Assembly: GCF_002261475.1 (NCBI RefSeq)
Contig: NZ_NEVN01000001.1
Location: 558,001-622,000, forward strand
DNA: 64,000 nt
Reading direction: 5' to 3'
Origin: Bordetella genomosp. 5
Lineage (GTDB): Bacteria > Pseudomonadota > Gammaproteobacteria > Burkholderiales > Burkholderiaceae_B
Positions within the stretch are counted from its first letter, which is position 1; every line of letters starts with the position of its first letter. Below the pieces are notes generated by a model. It was not told where the DNA came from and searched no databases. It saw only the letters and a list, made by a program, of their open reading frames with translations. Of this stretch, positions 50,359-59,487 are shown one piece after another. The translations under genes and the position numbers were made by a program.

Positions 50359-51150
50359 TCAGTGCAGCCCGGTGCTCAGCCCATCGACCAGCACGTGCGG
50401 CCGTCCCGACGAGCAGTGCTCCACGCGCGCGGCGATGCCGTACACGTCGGCCAGCCCCGGCGCGGTGATCACCGCCTCGGGCGCGCCGCTCGCATGCAGG
50501 GCGCCCGCCCGGATCATCCACGCATGATCCGCGTGCTGCAGGGCCGCGTTCAGGTCATGCAGCGCCGCCACGGTGATGAGGCCGTGTTCGCGCGTTTCCT
50601 GGCGCAGCAGCGTCATCACGTGAAACTGGTAGTTCGGGTCGAGCGCCGAGAGCGGCTCGTCGAGCAGCAGCACGCGCGGCCGGCGGATCAACGCCTGTGC
50701 CAGACCCACCAGCTGCTTCTGTCCGCCCGACAGTTCATCGAGAAAGCGCAGGGCGAGATGCGCGATGCCCAGCCGTTCCAGCAAGGCCGTGATGGCCGTC
50801 AGGGCGGGCGGGCCCTCGGCCGGCGGATGCGCGCGGGCGGCGGCCAGCACCGACTCGATCACGCGCAGGTGCACGTCGGCCGGCAGGCCCTGCGGCAGAT
50901 ACACCAACCGTTGTGAGCGCGCGCCCGCGTCCAGCACGGTCAGATCCTGATCTCCCAGCAGCACCGCGCCGCCGCGCGGCGGCACCAGTCCCGCCATGGC
51001 CTTCAGCAGCGTGGATTTGCCGCTGCCGTTCGGGCCGAGCAGCGCGGTCAGCGAACCCGGCGCGAGCGGGCCGGCATCCAGGCCCGCGATGATGTCGGGC
51101 GCGCGGCCGTAGCCGGCCCGAAGCGCGCGCAACTGCAGCGTGGCGTTCAT
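50359..51150 (-). CDS. FecE-like ABC transporter ATPase
   Basis: The 263-residue nucleotide-binding protein of the iron/siderophore/B12 importer class has Walker A GPNGSGKST (about 39), signature LSGGQKQL, Walker B LLLDEP, and a switch His in AALHDLNAAL. It overlaps the permease gene by 4 bp (ATGA). It is the last gene of a run that continues from the tol-pal operon. No substrate-binding protein gene is adjacent; the likely substrate is an iron chelate or cobamide, but this is inferred from family only. Confidence 0.9.
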   Translation of the reverse strand: MNATLQLRALRAGYGRAPDIIAGLDAGPLAPGSLTALLGPNGSGKSTLLKAMAGLVPPRGGAVLLGDQDLTVLDAGARSQRLVYLPQGLPADVHLRVIESVLAAARAHPPAEGPPALTAITALLERLGIAHLALRFLDELSGGQKQLVGLAQALIRRPRVLLLDEPLSALDPNYQFHVMTLLRQETREHGLITVAALHDLNAALQHADHAWMIRAGALHASGAPEAVITAPGLADVYGIAARVEHCSSGRPHVLVDGLSTGLH

Positions 51151-52223
51151 AGCGAGGCCTGCCGGCGCAGCAACACCGCCATGAAAAACGGCACGCCGAC
51201 CAGCGCGGTCAGGATGCCGACGGGCACGATCACGCCGTCGAGCAGGTTCTTCGACAACAGGGATGCGGCGGACAGGATCAGCGCGCCGGTCAGCGCGCTG
51301 CCCGGCAGGAAATATCGGTGGTCTTCGCCGAACAGGCGTCGCGCGATGTGCGGCGCGACCAGCCCGATGAAGCCGATGGTGCCGACAAACGCCACGGCCA
51401 GGCCGGACAGCACGCTCACCCGCGCGATGGCGCCGAGCCGCACGCGGCGCACGTCCACGCCGAAGCTGGCGGCGCGCTCTTCACCGAGGCGCAAGGCCGT
51501 CAGTCGCCAGGCTTGCGACAGGGCGAACGGCAGGGCCGCCGCCAGCGCCACGGCCATCAGCGCCACGGTGCCCCAGTTGGCGCGCGTCATGCTGCCCAGC
51601 GTCCAGAACACCAGATTCTGCAAGGCCTGCGCGCTCGCCACGAACTGGATCAGCGAGGTCAGGGCATTGAAGCTGAAGACGAGCGCGACACCGAACAGCA
51701 CGATGGCGGCGGTACCAATGCCGCGCCGCCGGGCCACGGCGTCGAGCAGCAGGCCGCAGAGCGCGGCGAACAGGAAAGCATTGACCGGCACCAGCCAGTC
51801 CAGCGGCAGCCCCGGCACGCCGGTCTGCAGCACGATGGCGAGCGAGGCGCCCAGCGCGGCCGCCGACGACACGCCGAGCGTGTAGGGGCTGGCGAGCGGA
51901 TTGTTCAGGATGGTCTGCATCTCGGCGCCGGCCAGGCCGAGCGCCGCACCGACCAGCGCGGCCATGGCGGCTTGCGGCAGGCGGATGTCCCAGACGATCA
52001 CCCGCGTGCTGGCATCGGCCGCATCGGGGGATAGCAGGGCGGTGAACAGATCGGAGAGGGTGAGGCCGGACGGCCCGAGAAGAATGTCGGCGGCCAGACA
52101 GGCCAGCGCGACGGCCAGCAGCACGAGGGCGTGCAGCCGGCGCCGGCCGGCGAGGCCGCGATAGGCGGCGGCCGTTGGATCGGCCGCCGTCGACTCGTCG
52201 GCGCGCGCCGGCGGAACTGGCAT
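51147..52223 (-). CDS. FecCD-family ABC transporter permease
   Basis: The 358-residue permease has about ten membrane helices, with the family motifs MQTILNNPLASPYTLGVSSA, TLGSMTRANW and the ATPase contact GTIGFIGLVAPHIAR. It imports iron-siderophore, heme or B12-type compounds with the downstream ATPase. Its ATG overlaps the cpoB stop by one base (TAATG on the minus strand), so it is translationally coupled to the tol-pal operon. The binding protein and outer-membrane receptor must be encoded elsewhere. Confidence 0.92.
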   Translation of the reverse strand: MPVPPARADESTAADPTAAAYRGLAGRRRLHALVLLAVALACLAADILLGPSGLTLSDLFTALLSPDAADASTRVIVWDIRLPQAAMAALVGAALGLAGAEMQTILNNPLASPYTLGVSSAAALGASLAIVLQTGVPGLPLDWLVPVNAFLFAALCGLLLDAVARRRGIGTAAIVLFGVALVFSFNALTSLIQFVASAQALQNLVFWTLGSMTRANWGTVALMAVALAAALPFALSQAWRLTALRLGEERAASFGVDVRRVRLGAIARVSVLSGLAVAFVGTIGFIGLVAPHIARRLFGEDHRYFLPGSALTGALILSAASLLSKNLLDGVIVPVGILTALVGVPFFMAVLLRRQASL

Positions 52224-52918
52224 TACTGCAGCAGTTGCAGGCGGCTCTTGGCCGTGTTGGCGGCCGGCGCGGTGGGGTAGTCACGCACGATGCGTTGCAA
52301 CGTGGTCTTGGCGCCCGCGCGGTTGTTCATCTCGATCTGGCTGCCGGCGATCACGAGCAGCGCATCGGGCGCGCGCGGATTGTCGGGCGAGTTCTGGATC
52401 AGGGTGTTGAGCTGCTCGATCGCGCCCTTGAAGTCTTTCATGGCGTAGCGGCTGCTACCCAGATAGAACTGCGCGGTCGGGGCGAGCGGGCTCTTGGGAT
52501 AGAGCGCGACGAACGCGGCGAGCGATTCGGCGGCGTCCTTGTATTGCGCCTTGCGGAACAGGTCGATGGCGCCGTCGTAGGCGGCCTGTTCCTGCGGGTC
52601 GGCGGCATTCACGCCGGGCGGATTGCCCGCGTGTTGCTGCTGGCCTTGCGCGCCGCCCGAGTTGGGCTGCTGACGCGAGACGAGTTCGAGTTGGTCGCGC
52701 AGTTGCGCGATTTCCTGCTGCAGCGATTGGATCTGGTCGGCCAGTTGCAGGCGCGCACGCTGGTTTTGTTCGTTCTGTTGCTGCACCTGTTGGCGCAGTT
52801 CGAGGATGGCCCGGCGGGCTTCATCGTCGGCGAAGGCATGGGCGGGGGCCGCCAGGCCGGCACAAGCGAGGCTTGCGCTCAGGACCAGGGATCGCATGGA
52901 CAGGACTCGATCTCGCAT
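52223..52918 (-). CDS. cpoB: Cell division coordinator CpoB (YbgF)
   Basis: The 231-residue periplasmic protein has a signal peptide (cleavage after AHA, about residue 28), a Gln/Leu-rich coiled coil (about 35-85), a linker and C-terminal TPR repeats (about 110-230; GAIDLFRKAQYKDAAESLAAF and repeats). CpoB links Tol activity to PBP1B during outer-membrane constriction. It is the seventh gene of the ybgC-tolQRAB-pal-cpoB cluster. A second in-frame ATG seven codons later could also be the start. Confidence 0.92.
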   Translation of the reverse strand: MRDRVLSMRSLVLSASLACAGLAAPAHAFADDEARRAILELRQQVQQQNEQNQRARLQLADQIQSLQQEIAQLRDQLELVSRQQPNSGGAQGQQQHAGNPPGVNAADPQEQAAYDGAIDLFRKAQYKDAAESLAAFVALYPKSPLAPTAQFYLGSSRYAMKDFKGAIEQLNTLIQNSPDNPRAPDALLVIAGSQIEMNNRAGAKTTLQRIVRDYPTAPAANTAKSRLQLLQ

Positions 52919-52945
52919 AAAAATTCCAGGTCTTGAAAAGCAGAA

Positions 52946-52975
52946 CGTCGGGACGGCCGGTTGACCGTCCCGACG
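52946..52975 (-). terminator. Intercistronic hairpin between pal and cpoB
   Basis: A perfect 11-bp stem CGTCGGGACGG/CCGTCCCGACG with an 8-nt loop is followed on the minus strand by TTCTGCTTTTC. It lies 30 nt after the pal stop. It may attenuate read-through or protect the pal 3' end, giving more Pal than CpoB. Confidence 0.6.
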
Positions 52976-53004
52976 CAGGGTGGGGCACTTACAGTCGCGA
53001 GGAC

Positions 53005-53505
53005 TTAGCGCTGATACGAGATATCAGCGCGGCGGTTTTCCGCGAAGTCAGCTTCAGACGAGCCGCTCGCCTTGGGCTTTTCTTTGCCGAAGGAGATCGT
53101 TTCGATCTGATTGTCGGTTACGCCGAGCAGCGTCATCATGCGACGGACAGCATCGGCACGACGCTGGCCCAGGGCCAGGTTGTATTCCGCGCCACCGCGT
53201 TCGTCGGTGTTGCCTTCGATCTTGATGCGCTGTTGCGGATGCGAAGCCAGGTAACGGGCGTGGGTTTCGACCAGGCCGCGGTATTGGTCCGACACCGTGT
53301 AGCTGTCGAAGTCAAAGTACACCGAGCGCTGTTGCGCCAGGATGCTTTGGGGGTTGAAGGGATCCAGGATCTGGCCGGAGGCCGACGAGCCCTGGCCGGA
53401 GCCGCTGCCCTGACCAGCTTTGTCGTCGAGAGGGACGGAGCTGCAAGCGGCCAGCGTGGCAGCAAGAGCAGCGATGGTCAGGCTTTTGGCAATGCGCGAC
53501 TTCAT
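53005..53505 (-). CDS. pal: Peptidoglycan-associated lipoprotein Pal
   Basis: The 166-residue outer-membrane lipoprotein has the lipobox LAAC at about residue 21, a Gly/Ser linker, and an OmpA-like peptidoglycan-binding domain (about 60-166) with GNTDERGGAEYNLALGQRRA. Its partner is TolB, and it anchors the outer membrane to the wall. It has a strong AGGAA ribosome site before its ATG, in keeping with its usual high abundance. Confidence 0.96.
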   Translation of the reverse strand: MKSRIAKSLTIAALAATLAACSSVPLDDKAGQGSGSGQGSSASGQILDPFNPQSILAQQRSVYFDFDSYTVSDQYRGLVETHARYLASHPQQRIKIEGNTDERGGAEYNLALGQRRADAVRRMMTLLGVTDNQIETISFGKEKPKASGSSEADFAENRRADISYQR

Positions 53506-53536
53506 GATAGTTCCTTTCTAAAGAGAGTCACACGTG

Positions 53537-54850
53537 TTATCGGGTAAATGGGCCCCACGTTGGTTCACGTATTTCCCCATTCAGGACTGACAGAGTCTGC
53601 CGCACGCGGCCATCGCTCGAGACTCCTGCAAGAACGCTACGTCCATTTTGGATGGTGGCGTAGAGGACCTGCATTCCATTCGGGGCGAAACTCGGCGACT
53701 GATCGTCACGACCATCGGTCAGCAGGTTTTCGGTCCCGGAGGACAGGTTCAGCGAGGCGATCCGAAACGCGCCGTCTCGTCTTGCAACGTACAGCAGCGT
53801 CGATCCATCGGGGGAAATTCGGGGTGAAATGTTGTAACCACCGTTAAATGTGAGGCGGCGTGCGTCGCCACCATCCAGGCCGGTTTGATAGATTTGCGGC
53901 CCGCCACTGCGGTCACTGGTAAAGATAATGGAACGGCCGTCAGGCGTAAAGTTCGGCTCGGTGTCAATCCCGGGAGAACGTGTAATACGGCGCATATTTG
54001 AGCCACCTGCCGCATTGACGATGTAAATTTGCGACAGCCCGTCACGCGTCAGGGCCACGGCGAGCTGGCTGCCGTCGGGCGACCACGCGGGTGCGCTGTT
54101 GTTGCCCTTGAAGTTGGCGACCGGCACGCGCGCGCTGGTGGCGAGCGTGTGCGAGTACACCACCGGCTTGCCCGACTCGAAGCTCACGTAGGCGAGCTTG
54201 CTGCCATCGGGCGACCAGGACGGCGAAATGATGGGTTCGCGCGAGCGCAGCGCGACTTGCGGATTCTGACCGTCGGCGTCGGCAACCTGCAGCTCGTACG
54301 TGCTGCCTTGCTTGAGCACGTAAGCGATGCGGGTCGAGAACACGCCGCGCACACCGGTGATCTTTTCGTAGATGCGGTCGGCGATCTGGTGCGCCACGCG
54401 GCGCAGCTCTTGTTCGGTGCCGGAGAACGCGACGCCGTCGAGCTGGCCCTTCTTGACCGTATCGCCGAGGCGATAGCGGACGTCGTAACGGCCGTCGGCC
54501 GTGCGGGTGATCGTGCCATAGGCGATGAAGTCAGCGCCACGGCCACGCCAGTCGTCGTAGGCGAGCTGCGAATCGACATTCAGGTTGGCGCCGGCGGCGT
54601 TGATCAGGCGGAACTGGCCCGTGCGGGTCAGGTCGGCGCGAATCACTTCGGCCAGCGCGCGGCCTCGGGTGTCATCGCCGGCGAAGTCGGCGATGGCTAC
54701 GGGGTACTGAGTGGCTCCGGTGCCGGAAATGTCCACGCGCAATTGTGCGTGGGCCGGATGCCAGGCCAGCATGGCGGCGACAAGCAGCACCAATGCGAGG
54801 CCATACGATCGCAAGATCCCCGGCAGGGTGCGTCGGGATGCGGGTGTCAT
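53537..54850 (-). CDS. tolB: Tol-Pal system protein TolB
   Basis: The 437-residue periplasmic protein has a signal peptide ending AHAQ (about residue 36), an N-terminal alpha/beta domain (about 38-165) and a six-bladed beta-propeller (about 175-435) with repeated SPDGSKLAYVS-type blades. It binds Pal and TolA. ATGs at 54874 and 54850 are possible; the second was chosen since AGGAG lies 10 nt upstream and it does not overlap tolA. Confidence 0.95.
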   Translation of the reverse strand: MTPASRRTLPGILRSYGLALVLLVAAMLAWHPAHAQLRVDISGTGATQYPVAIADFAGDDTRGRALAEVIRADLTRTGQFRLINAAGANLNVDSQLAYDDWRGRGADFIAYGTITRTADGRYDVRYRLGDTVKKGQLDGVAFSGTEQELRRVAHQIADRIYEKITGVRGVFSTRIAYVLKQGSTYELQVADADGQNPQVALRSREPIISPSWSPDGSKLAYVSFESGKPVVYSHTLATSARVPVANFKGNNSAPAWSPDGSQLAVALTRDGLSQIYIVNAAGGSNMRRITRSPGIDTEPNFTPDGRSIIFTSDRSGGPQIYQTGLDGGDARRLTFNGGYNISPRISPDGSTLLYVARRDGAFRIASLNLSSGTENLLTDGRDDQSPSFAPNGMQVLYATIQNGRSVLAGVSSDGRVRQTLSVLNGEIREPTWGPFTR

Positions 54851-54866
54851 GGTCGGCGATCTCCTG

Positions 54867-56051
54867 TCAATCATACATACGGTATACAACGTCGATGATG
54901 GGCTCGTAGCGGCCCGTCGAAGGCTTGGGGAACGGATTGCATCGGCGGATGCCGGTCTCGACCGCGCGGTCGAAGCCGGTATTGCCCGATGAGGACGTGA
55001 GCGTCACGCCCTTGACCGATCCATCATTACTCAACTGTACCCGGTATTGGGCGGTCGGATTGGACGATCCGGCACGCGGCGGGGTCGGATATGCCACGCC
55101 CGGCTGCACGCAGGCACGCACCTTGGCGCCGTAGCCGTCGTCGCGACCACCACCCGCCTGGTTGCGATCCGCCGTGCCACCCGGGATGCCGGCGGCGCCC
55201 AGGGCATCGTTGCGGAACGCGTCGCGCAGTGCCTTGTCGGCGGCAGCCTTCTTGGCGGCTTCTTCCTTGGCCTTTTTCTCGGCGGCGGTCTTTTCGGCGG
55301 CCGCCTTCTCAGCGGCGGCCTTCTTGGCAGCCTCTTCCTTGACCTTCTTCTCGGCAGCCGCCTTCTCGGCAGCGGCCTTTTCGGCGGCTTCCTTCTTCTC
55401 GGCGGCTTCCTTCTTGGCGGCCTCTTCCTTCGCCTTCTGTTCGGCGGCGGCCTTTTCGGCAGCGTCCTTCTTGGCCTGCTCTTCCTTGGCCTTCTTCTCG
55501 GCGGCCGCTTTCTCGGCGGCAGCCTTCTCGGCCGCGGCCTTTTCGGCAGCCTTGCGCTCCTGCTCGATGCGCTGCTTTTCCTTCAGCTCGGCGGCCTTGC
55601 GCTCTTCTTCGAGACGCTGCTTTTCCTTGGCGGCCTCGGCGGCTTCACGCGCCTTTTCCTCTTCCTCGCGCTTCTTGCGTTGGGCTTCGAGCGCGATTTC
55701 GGGATCCGGCGTCTCCTTGGGCTGCTGCGTCTGTTGCGGCGGCGGAGGAGGCGGAGGGGGCGGAGGCGGCGGCGCGGGATCCGGTTCGGGCGGAGGCGTG
55801 GGCGTCGGGTCCGGCTTGGGCTCGGGCGTGGGGTCTTCCTTGGGCGGCGGGGGCGACACCGGCGAATTGCCGTCCGCCCACAGCTCGACCTGCACCGGGC
55901 CCGGATTCTCCGAACGCCAGTTCACGCCGAAAATCAGCGCGATCAGGAGCAGGACGTGCACCCCCACCGCGAGGCCGAGGGCCTTGCGGTTGTCCTGCTT
56001 TTCGGGCGTGGCAGGGGCGGTGTCGTCGTGCTTGAAAAGAGGTGGCGTCAT
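54867..56051 (-). CDS. tolA: Tol-Pal system protein TolA
   Basis: The 394-residue protein spans the periplasm. One membrane helix (about 25-43) is followed by a proline-rich segment (about 64-115, including a run of 12 prolines), a long Ala/Lys/Glu helix (about 116-290) made of repeated AAAEK / KKAKEE blocks, and a C-terminal globular domain (about 300-394; VRACVQPGVAYPTPPR). The repeats make the gene a place for slippage and length change. It couples TolQR motor energy to TolB-Pal. Confidence 0.95.
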   Translation of the reverse strand: MTPPLFKHDDTAPATPEKQDNRKALGLAVGVHVLLLIALIFGVNWRSENPGPVQVELWADGNSPVSPPPPKEDPTPEPKPDPTPTPPPEPDPAPPPPPPPPPPPPQQTQQPKETPDPEIALEAQRKKREEEEKAREAAEAAKEKQRLEEERKAAELKEKQRIEQERKAAEKAAAEKAAAEKAAAEKKAKEEQAKKDAAEKAAAEQKAKEEAAKKEAAEKKEAAEKAAAEKAAAEKKVKEEAAKKAAAEKAAAEKTAAEKKAKEEAAKKAAADKALRDAFRNDALGAAGIPGGTADRNQAGGGRDDGYGAKVRACVQPGVAYPTPPRAGSSNPTAQYRVQLSNDGSVKGVTLTSSSGNTGFDRAVETGIRRCNPFPKPSTGRYEPIIDVVYRMYD

Positions 56052-56081
56052 GAGCGTCGCAAAGGCTGGCGCGGCGGCCGA

Positions 56082-56543
56082 TTAACGTTTCTGGGCGGGT
56101 TTCGCCTGGCTTTGAGCTGCGCCGCCCTGGTCGACCAGCAGGCCCAGCTTGGTGATGCCGCTGGAACGCAGTTCGTCCATGACCTTGACCACCTGTTCGT
56201 AGGGCACCTTGCCGTCGGCGGCGATCACCACCGGCGTATCGGCCGTGATGCGCGACTGCACTTCGGAGACCAGCGCCGTGGACGCGATCTCGGTCGGCGT
56301 GGCGCCCGGCTCGCGCATGCGCACCGAGATCTTGCCGGCCTCGTCGATCTGCACCTCGAGCGGCGTGGCGGGCACGTCGGACGCCTGCCCCACCGAAGGC
56401 AGCTGAATCAGACCGGGGGTGATCAGCGGCGCGGTCACCATGAAGATCACGAGCAGAACCAGCATCACGTCGATATAGGGAACGACGTTGATGTCGGCCT
56501 TCATGCGGCGGCTCGAACGGCCGCCCGAGCGTACCGAGGGCAT
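56082..56543 (-). CDS. tolR: Tol-Pal motor protein TolR (ExbD family)
   Basis: The 153-residue protein has one N-terminal membrane helix carrying the motor Asp (INVVPYIDVMLVLLVIFMV, Asp about residue 25) and a periplasmic domain to about 140 with a basic tail. It uses the proton gradient with TolQ. Its ATG overlaps the tolQ stop by one base (TGATG on the minus strand), so they are translationally coupled. Confidence 0.95.
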   Translation of the reverse strand: MPSVRSGGRSSRRMKADINVVPYIDVMLVLLVIFMVTAPLITPGLIQLPSVGQASDVPATPLEVQIDEAGKISVRMREPGATPTEIASTALVSEVQSRITADTPVVIAADGKVPYEQVVKVMDELRSSGITKLGLLVDQGGAAQSQAKPAQKR

Positions 56544-57214
56544 CAGCGCACCTGCCGTTGCAGAATATTCAGGAATTCGTCGACGAAGCTATCGAAGCGG
56601 ATCGACAGACGGTCGATGTCGTTGGTGAAGCGGTTGTAGGCCACCACCGCGGGGATGGCGGCGAACAGGCCGATGGCGGTCGCGATCAGCGCTTCGGCAA
56701 TACCGGGCGCGACGGAAGCCAGCGTGGCCTGCTGCATGTTCGACAGGCCGATGAAGGCGTGCATGATGCCCCAGACCGTGCCGAGCAGACCGATGTACGG
56801 GCTGACCGAGCCGGCCGAGGCCAGGAAGTTCAGGTGCGATTCCAGGGAATCCATCTCGCGCTGGTAGGCGGCGCGCATGGCACGGCGCGGGCCGTCCAGC
56901 ATGTCGCCAGCGCCACCGCCGCGGCGGGCCTTCAGGAATTCGGTCATGCCGGCATCGAAGATGCGGGCGAGGGCGCCCTGTTCGTCGCGGCGCGAGGCGA
57001 CCGCCTGTTGCAGCATGGCCAGATCGCCACCCGACCAGAAATCGTCTTCGAAGCGGCGGGTCTGCTGATGCGCACGCTTGATGGCCATGCGCTTCGCAAA
57101 GATGTAGGTCCAGGACAGGATGGAAATGCCCAGAAGCATCAACATGATGAGCTGTACCGGCACGCTAGCGTGCGAGATCAGCGAAAGCAACGACATGTCG
57201 TTGGTGACTTGCAT
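56543..57214 (-). CDS. tolQ: Tol-Pal motor protein TolQ (ExbB/MotA family)
   Basis: The 223-residue inner-membrane protein has three membrane helices (about 14-34, 130-155, 170-195) with the family motifs GLLGTVWGIMHAFIGL and ALIATAIGLFAAIPAVVAYNRF. It forms the proton channel with TolR. The ATG at 57214 has AGGGA 5 nt upstream and follows the ybgC stop by 2 bp. Confidence 0.95.
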   Translation of the reverse strand: MQVTNDMSLLSLISHASVPVQLIMLMLLGISILSWTYIFAKRMAIKRAHQQTRRFEDDFWSGGDLAMLQQAVASRRDEQGALARIFDAGMTEFLKARRGGGAGDMLDGPRRAMRAAYQREMDSLESHLNFLASAGSVSPYIGLLGTVWGIMHAFIGLSNMQQATLASVAPGIAEALIATAIGLFAAIPAVVAYNRFTNDIDRLSIRFDSFVDEFLNILQRQVR

Positions 57215-57216
57215 GG

Positions 57217-57639
57217 TTATCCCTGAAGAAATTCCAGTTTTGCACGTAGCGCGGGCGGCAACTCGGCCGGGCGCATGCGAGCCGAGTCGACGCAACACAC
57301 TTGGATTTGCCCTTCGGCCAGCAGTTCCCCGTCTCGCGAGGCGCGCTGCGCGAAGTTTATCGAAGCTCCGCCCAAACGTGTAACACGACTGGTGATTGTC
57401 AGTAAGTCATCAAGACGGGCGGGCTTGCGGTACGCCATGTCCAGGTTGGTCACGACGAACAGCCGCCCCTCGTCGCGCGCCAGGTTGGATTGCTCCACGC
57501 CGAGCTCGCGCAGCCATTCGGTGCGCGCGCGTTCGAAGAACTTCAGGTAGTTGGCGTAGAAAACCACCCCGCCGGCGTCGGTGTCTTCGTAGTAGACACG
57601 GATGCGCAGGGTGGATTCGGCGGGCGTCGAAGAACTCAC
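57217..57639 (-). CDS. ybgC: Acyl-CoA thioesterase YbgC (Tol-Pal cluster)
   Basis: The 140-residue hot-dog thioesterase has the 4HBT active-site segment RVYYEDTDAGGVVFYANYL, with the catalytic Asp in EDTDAGG. It acts on acyl-CoA or acyl-ACP substrates and is the standard first gene of tol-pal clusters. It is only 2 bp from tolQ. Upstream lies proS behind a hairpin. Confidence 0.94.
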   Translation of the reverse strand: MSSSTPAESTLRIRVYYEDTDAGGVVFYANYLKFFERARTEWLRELGVEQSNLARDEGRLFVVTNLDMAYRKPARLDDLLTITSRVTRLGGASINFAQRASRDGELLAEGQIQVCCVDSARMRPAELPPALRAKLEFLQG

Positions 57640-57662
57640 GATGGATGAAGACGGCGTAGTAA

Positions 57663-57683
57663 CCCGGGCCAGAGTGGCCCGGG
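57663..57683 (-). terminator. Hairpin between proS and ybgC
   Basis: A 9-bp stem CCCGGGCCA/TGGCCCGGG with a 3-nt loop starts 8 nt after the proS stop on the minus strand. No U-run follows. It could partly separate proS from the tol-pal operon. Confidence 0.5.
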
Positions 57684-57691
57684 GGCGCAGT

Positions 57692-59422
57692 CTACAGCGT
57701 TTCGAGCTTGTCCAGTACAGTTTGCAGCGCGCTTTCTGCAGGAATCTTCGCGGCCTCGCTTTCGCGGCGTGCCTGCACCTCGATCACGCCGTCGTTCAGG
57801 CCGCGTTCGCCCACGGTGATCCGCAGCGGCACGCCGATCAATTCCCATTCGGCGAACATCACGCCCGGGCGCGCATCGCGGTCATCGAGAATGACGTCCA
57901 CGCCCCGTGCCTTGAGCGACCCGTAGAGCTCGGTGGCCTTGTTACGAACAGTTTCGCTTTTGCCCCAGCCCACCGGGCAGATCACGACCTCGAAGGGGGC
58001 GATCGCGCGCGGCCAGATGATGCCGCGGGCGTCGTGGTTCTGCTCGATGGCGGCACCCACGATGCGGGTCACGCCGATGCCGTAGCAGCCCATCTGCATG
58101 ATCGCCGGCTTGCCGGTCTCATCCAGGAAGGTGGCCTTGAGCGCCTGGGAGTACTTGGTGCCCAGGAAGAACACATGACCCACTTCGATGCCGCGCTGGA
58201 TGGCGAGGTGGCCCTTGCCGTCGGGCGAGGGGTCGCCTTCCACGACGTTGCGCAGATCCGTCACCAATTCGGCCTCGGGCAGGTCACGGCCCCAGTTGAC
58301 GCCACGGATGTGGAAGTCTTCGCGGTTGGCGCCGCAGACGAAGTCAGCCATGTTGGCAACGGTGCGGTCGACCACCAGGCGCACCGGGCGCACGGTGTTC
58401 AGCGGGCCGAGATAGCCCGGCTTGCAACCGAAATGCTCGACGATCTCGGCTTCGGTGGCGAAGCGGTAACCCGCCAGACCGGGCACCTTGGACGCCTTGA
58501 TCTCGTTGAGTTCGTGGTCGCCGCGCAGCAGCAGCAGCCACACCTGGACCGGCTTGCCTTCCTCTTCGGTGGCCAGCACGATCGATTTGACCGTCTGGGC
58601 CAGCGGCATGCCCAGCAGCTTGGCCACGTCTTCGCACTTGGCCGCGCCCGGGGTGGGCACGTCGGCCAGCGGCTCGCCGGGGGCGGCGCGTTGCGGCAGC
58701 CGGTTGGGCGCTTCGGCCAGCTCGATGTTGGCGGCGTAATCGGACTCGGGGTTGTAGACGATCAGGTCTTCGCCGGTGTCGGCGATCACCTGGAATTCAT
58801 GGCTGCGCGTGCCGCCGATCGAACCGGTATCCGCCGCCACGGCGCGGAATTCCAGGCCCAGGCGGTTGAAGATACGCATGTACGCGTCGTACATGATGTC
58901 GTAGCTGCGCTGGGCGCCGGCCTCGTCGCGATCGAACGAGTAGGCGTCTTTCATGGTGAATTCACGGCCGCGCATCAGGCCGAAGCGCGGACGGCGCTCG
59001 TCGCGGAATTTGGTCTGGATGTGATAGAAGTTGATCGGGAGCTGGCGGTAGCTCTGGATCTCGTTGCGCGCGATGTCGGTGATCACCTCTTCGGAGGTCG
59101 GCTGCAGCACGAAGTCGCGCTGGTGGCGATCCTTGATGCGCAGCAGCTCGGCGCCGTACTGCTCCCAGCGGCCCGACTCCATCCAGAGCTCGGCCGGCTG
59201 CACCACCGGCATCAGCAATTCGATGGCGCCGGCGTCGTTCATCTCGGAACGGACGATGTGCTCGATCTTGCGGATCACCTTCAGGCCCAGGGGCATGTAG
59301 GAGTAGATCCCGCCCGCGAGTTTGCGGATCATGCCCGCCCGGGTCATCAGCTGATGACTGGCGACTTCCGCCTCGGCGGGGGCTTCTCTGAGGGTGTTGA
59401 GATGGTAGTTGGATGCGCGCAT
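57692..59422 (-). CDS. proS: Prolyl-tRNA synthetase (bacterial type with editing insertion)
   Basis: The 576-residue class II synthetase charges tRNA-Pro. Motif 2 lies in the [21 protein letters not shown] region (split: [10 protein letters not shown] and MRGREF), and motif 3 is [13 protein letters not shown]. Between motifs 2 and 3 lies a YbaK-like editing domain (about 240-385) that removes mischarged Ala. An anticodon-binding domain occupies about 475-576. It is divergent from rppH. Confidence 0.97.
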   Translation of the reverse strand: MRASNYHLNTLREAPAEAEVASHQLMTRAGMIRKLAGGIYSYMPLGLKVIRKIEHIVRSEMNDAGAIELLMPVVQPAELWMESGRWEQYGAELLRIKDRHQRDFVLQPTSEEVITDIARNEIQSYRQLPINFYHIQTKFRDERRPRFGLMRGREFTMKDAYSFDRDEAGAQRSYDIMYDAYMRIFNRLGLEFRAVAADTGSIGGTRSHEFQVIADTGEDLIVYNPESDYAANIELAEAPNRLPQRAAPGEPLADVPTPGAAKCEDVAKLLGMPLAQTVKSIVLATEEEGKPVQVWLLLLRGDHELNEIKASKVPGLAGYRFATEAEIVEHFGCKPGYLGPLNTVRPVRLVVDRTVANMADFVCGANREDFHIRGVNWGRDLPEAELVTDLRNVVEGDPSPDGKGHLAIQRGIEVGHVFFLGTKYSQALKATFLDETGKPAIMQMGCYGIGVTRIVGAAIEQNHDARGIIWPRAIAPFEVVICPVGWGKSETVRNKATELYGSLKARGVDVILDDRDARPGVMFAEWELIGVPLRITVGERGLNDGVIEVQARRESEAAKIPAESALQTVLDKLETL

Positions 59423-59423
59423 G

Positions 59424-59451
59424 TTTAAAGGTGGCAGCAGATACGTATAAT
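59424..59451 (+). promoter_or_regulatory. Promoter of rppH
   Basis: A perfect TATAAT (59446-59451) is preceded at 16 bp by TTTAAA (59424-59429). It lies in the 65-bp gap between proS and rppH, pointing toward rppH; transcription would start about 30 bp before the ATG. Confidence 0.55.
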
Positions 59452-59487
59452 CAACTGTAATTGTATTGAATTCGGTGGGGGTGGCCC

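Noticed and set aside
55047-56639. 530-codon open frame opposite tolA
   Set aside because: Its Leu/Gly runs are the complement of the TolA Ala/Lys/Glu repeats.
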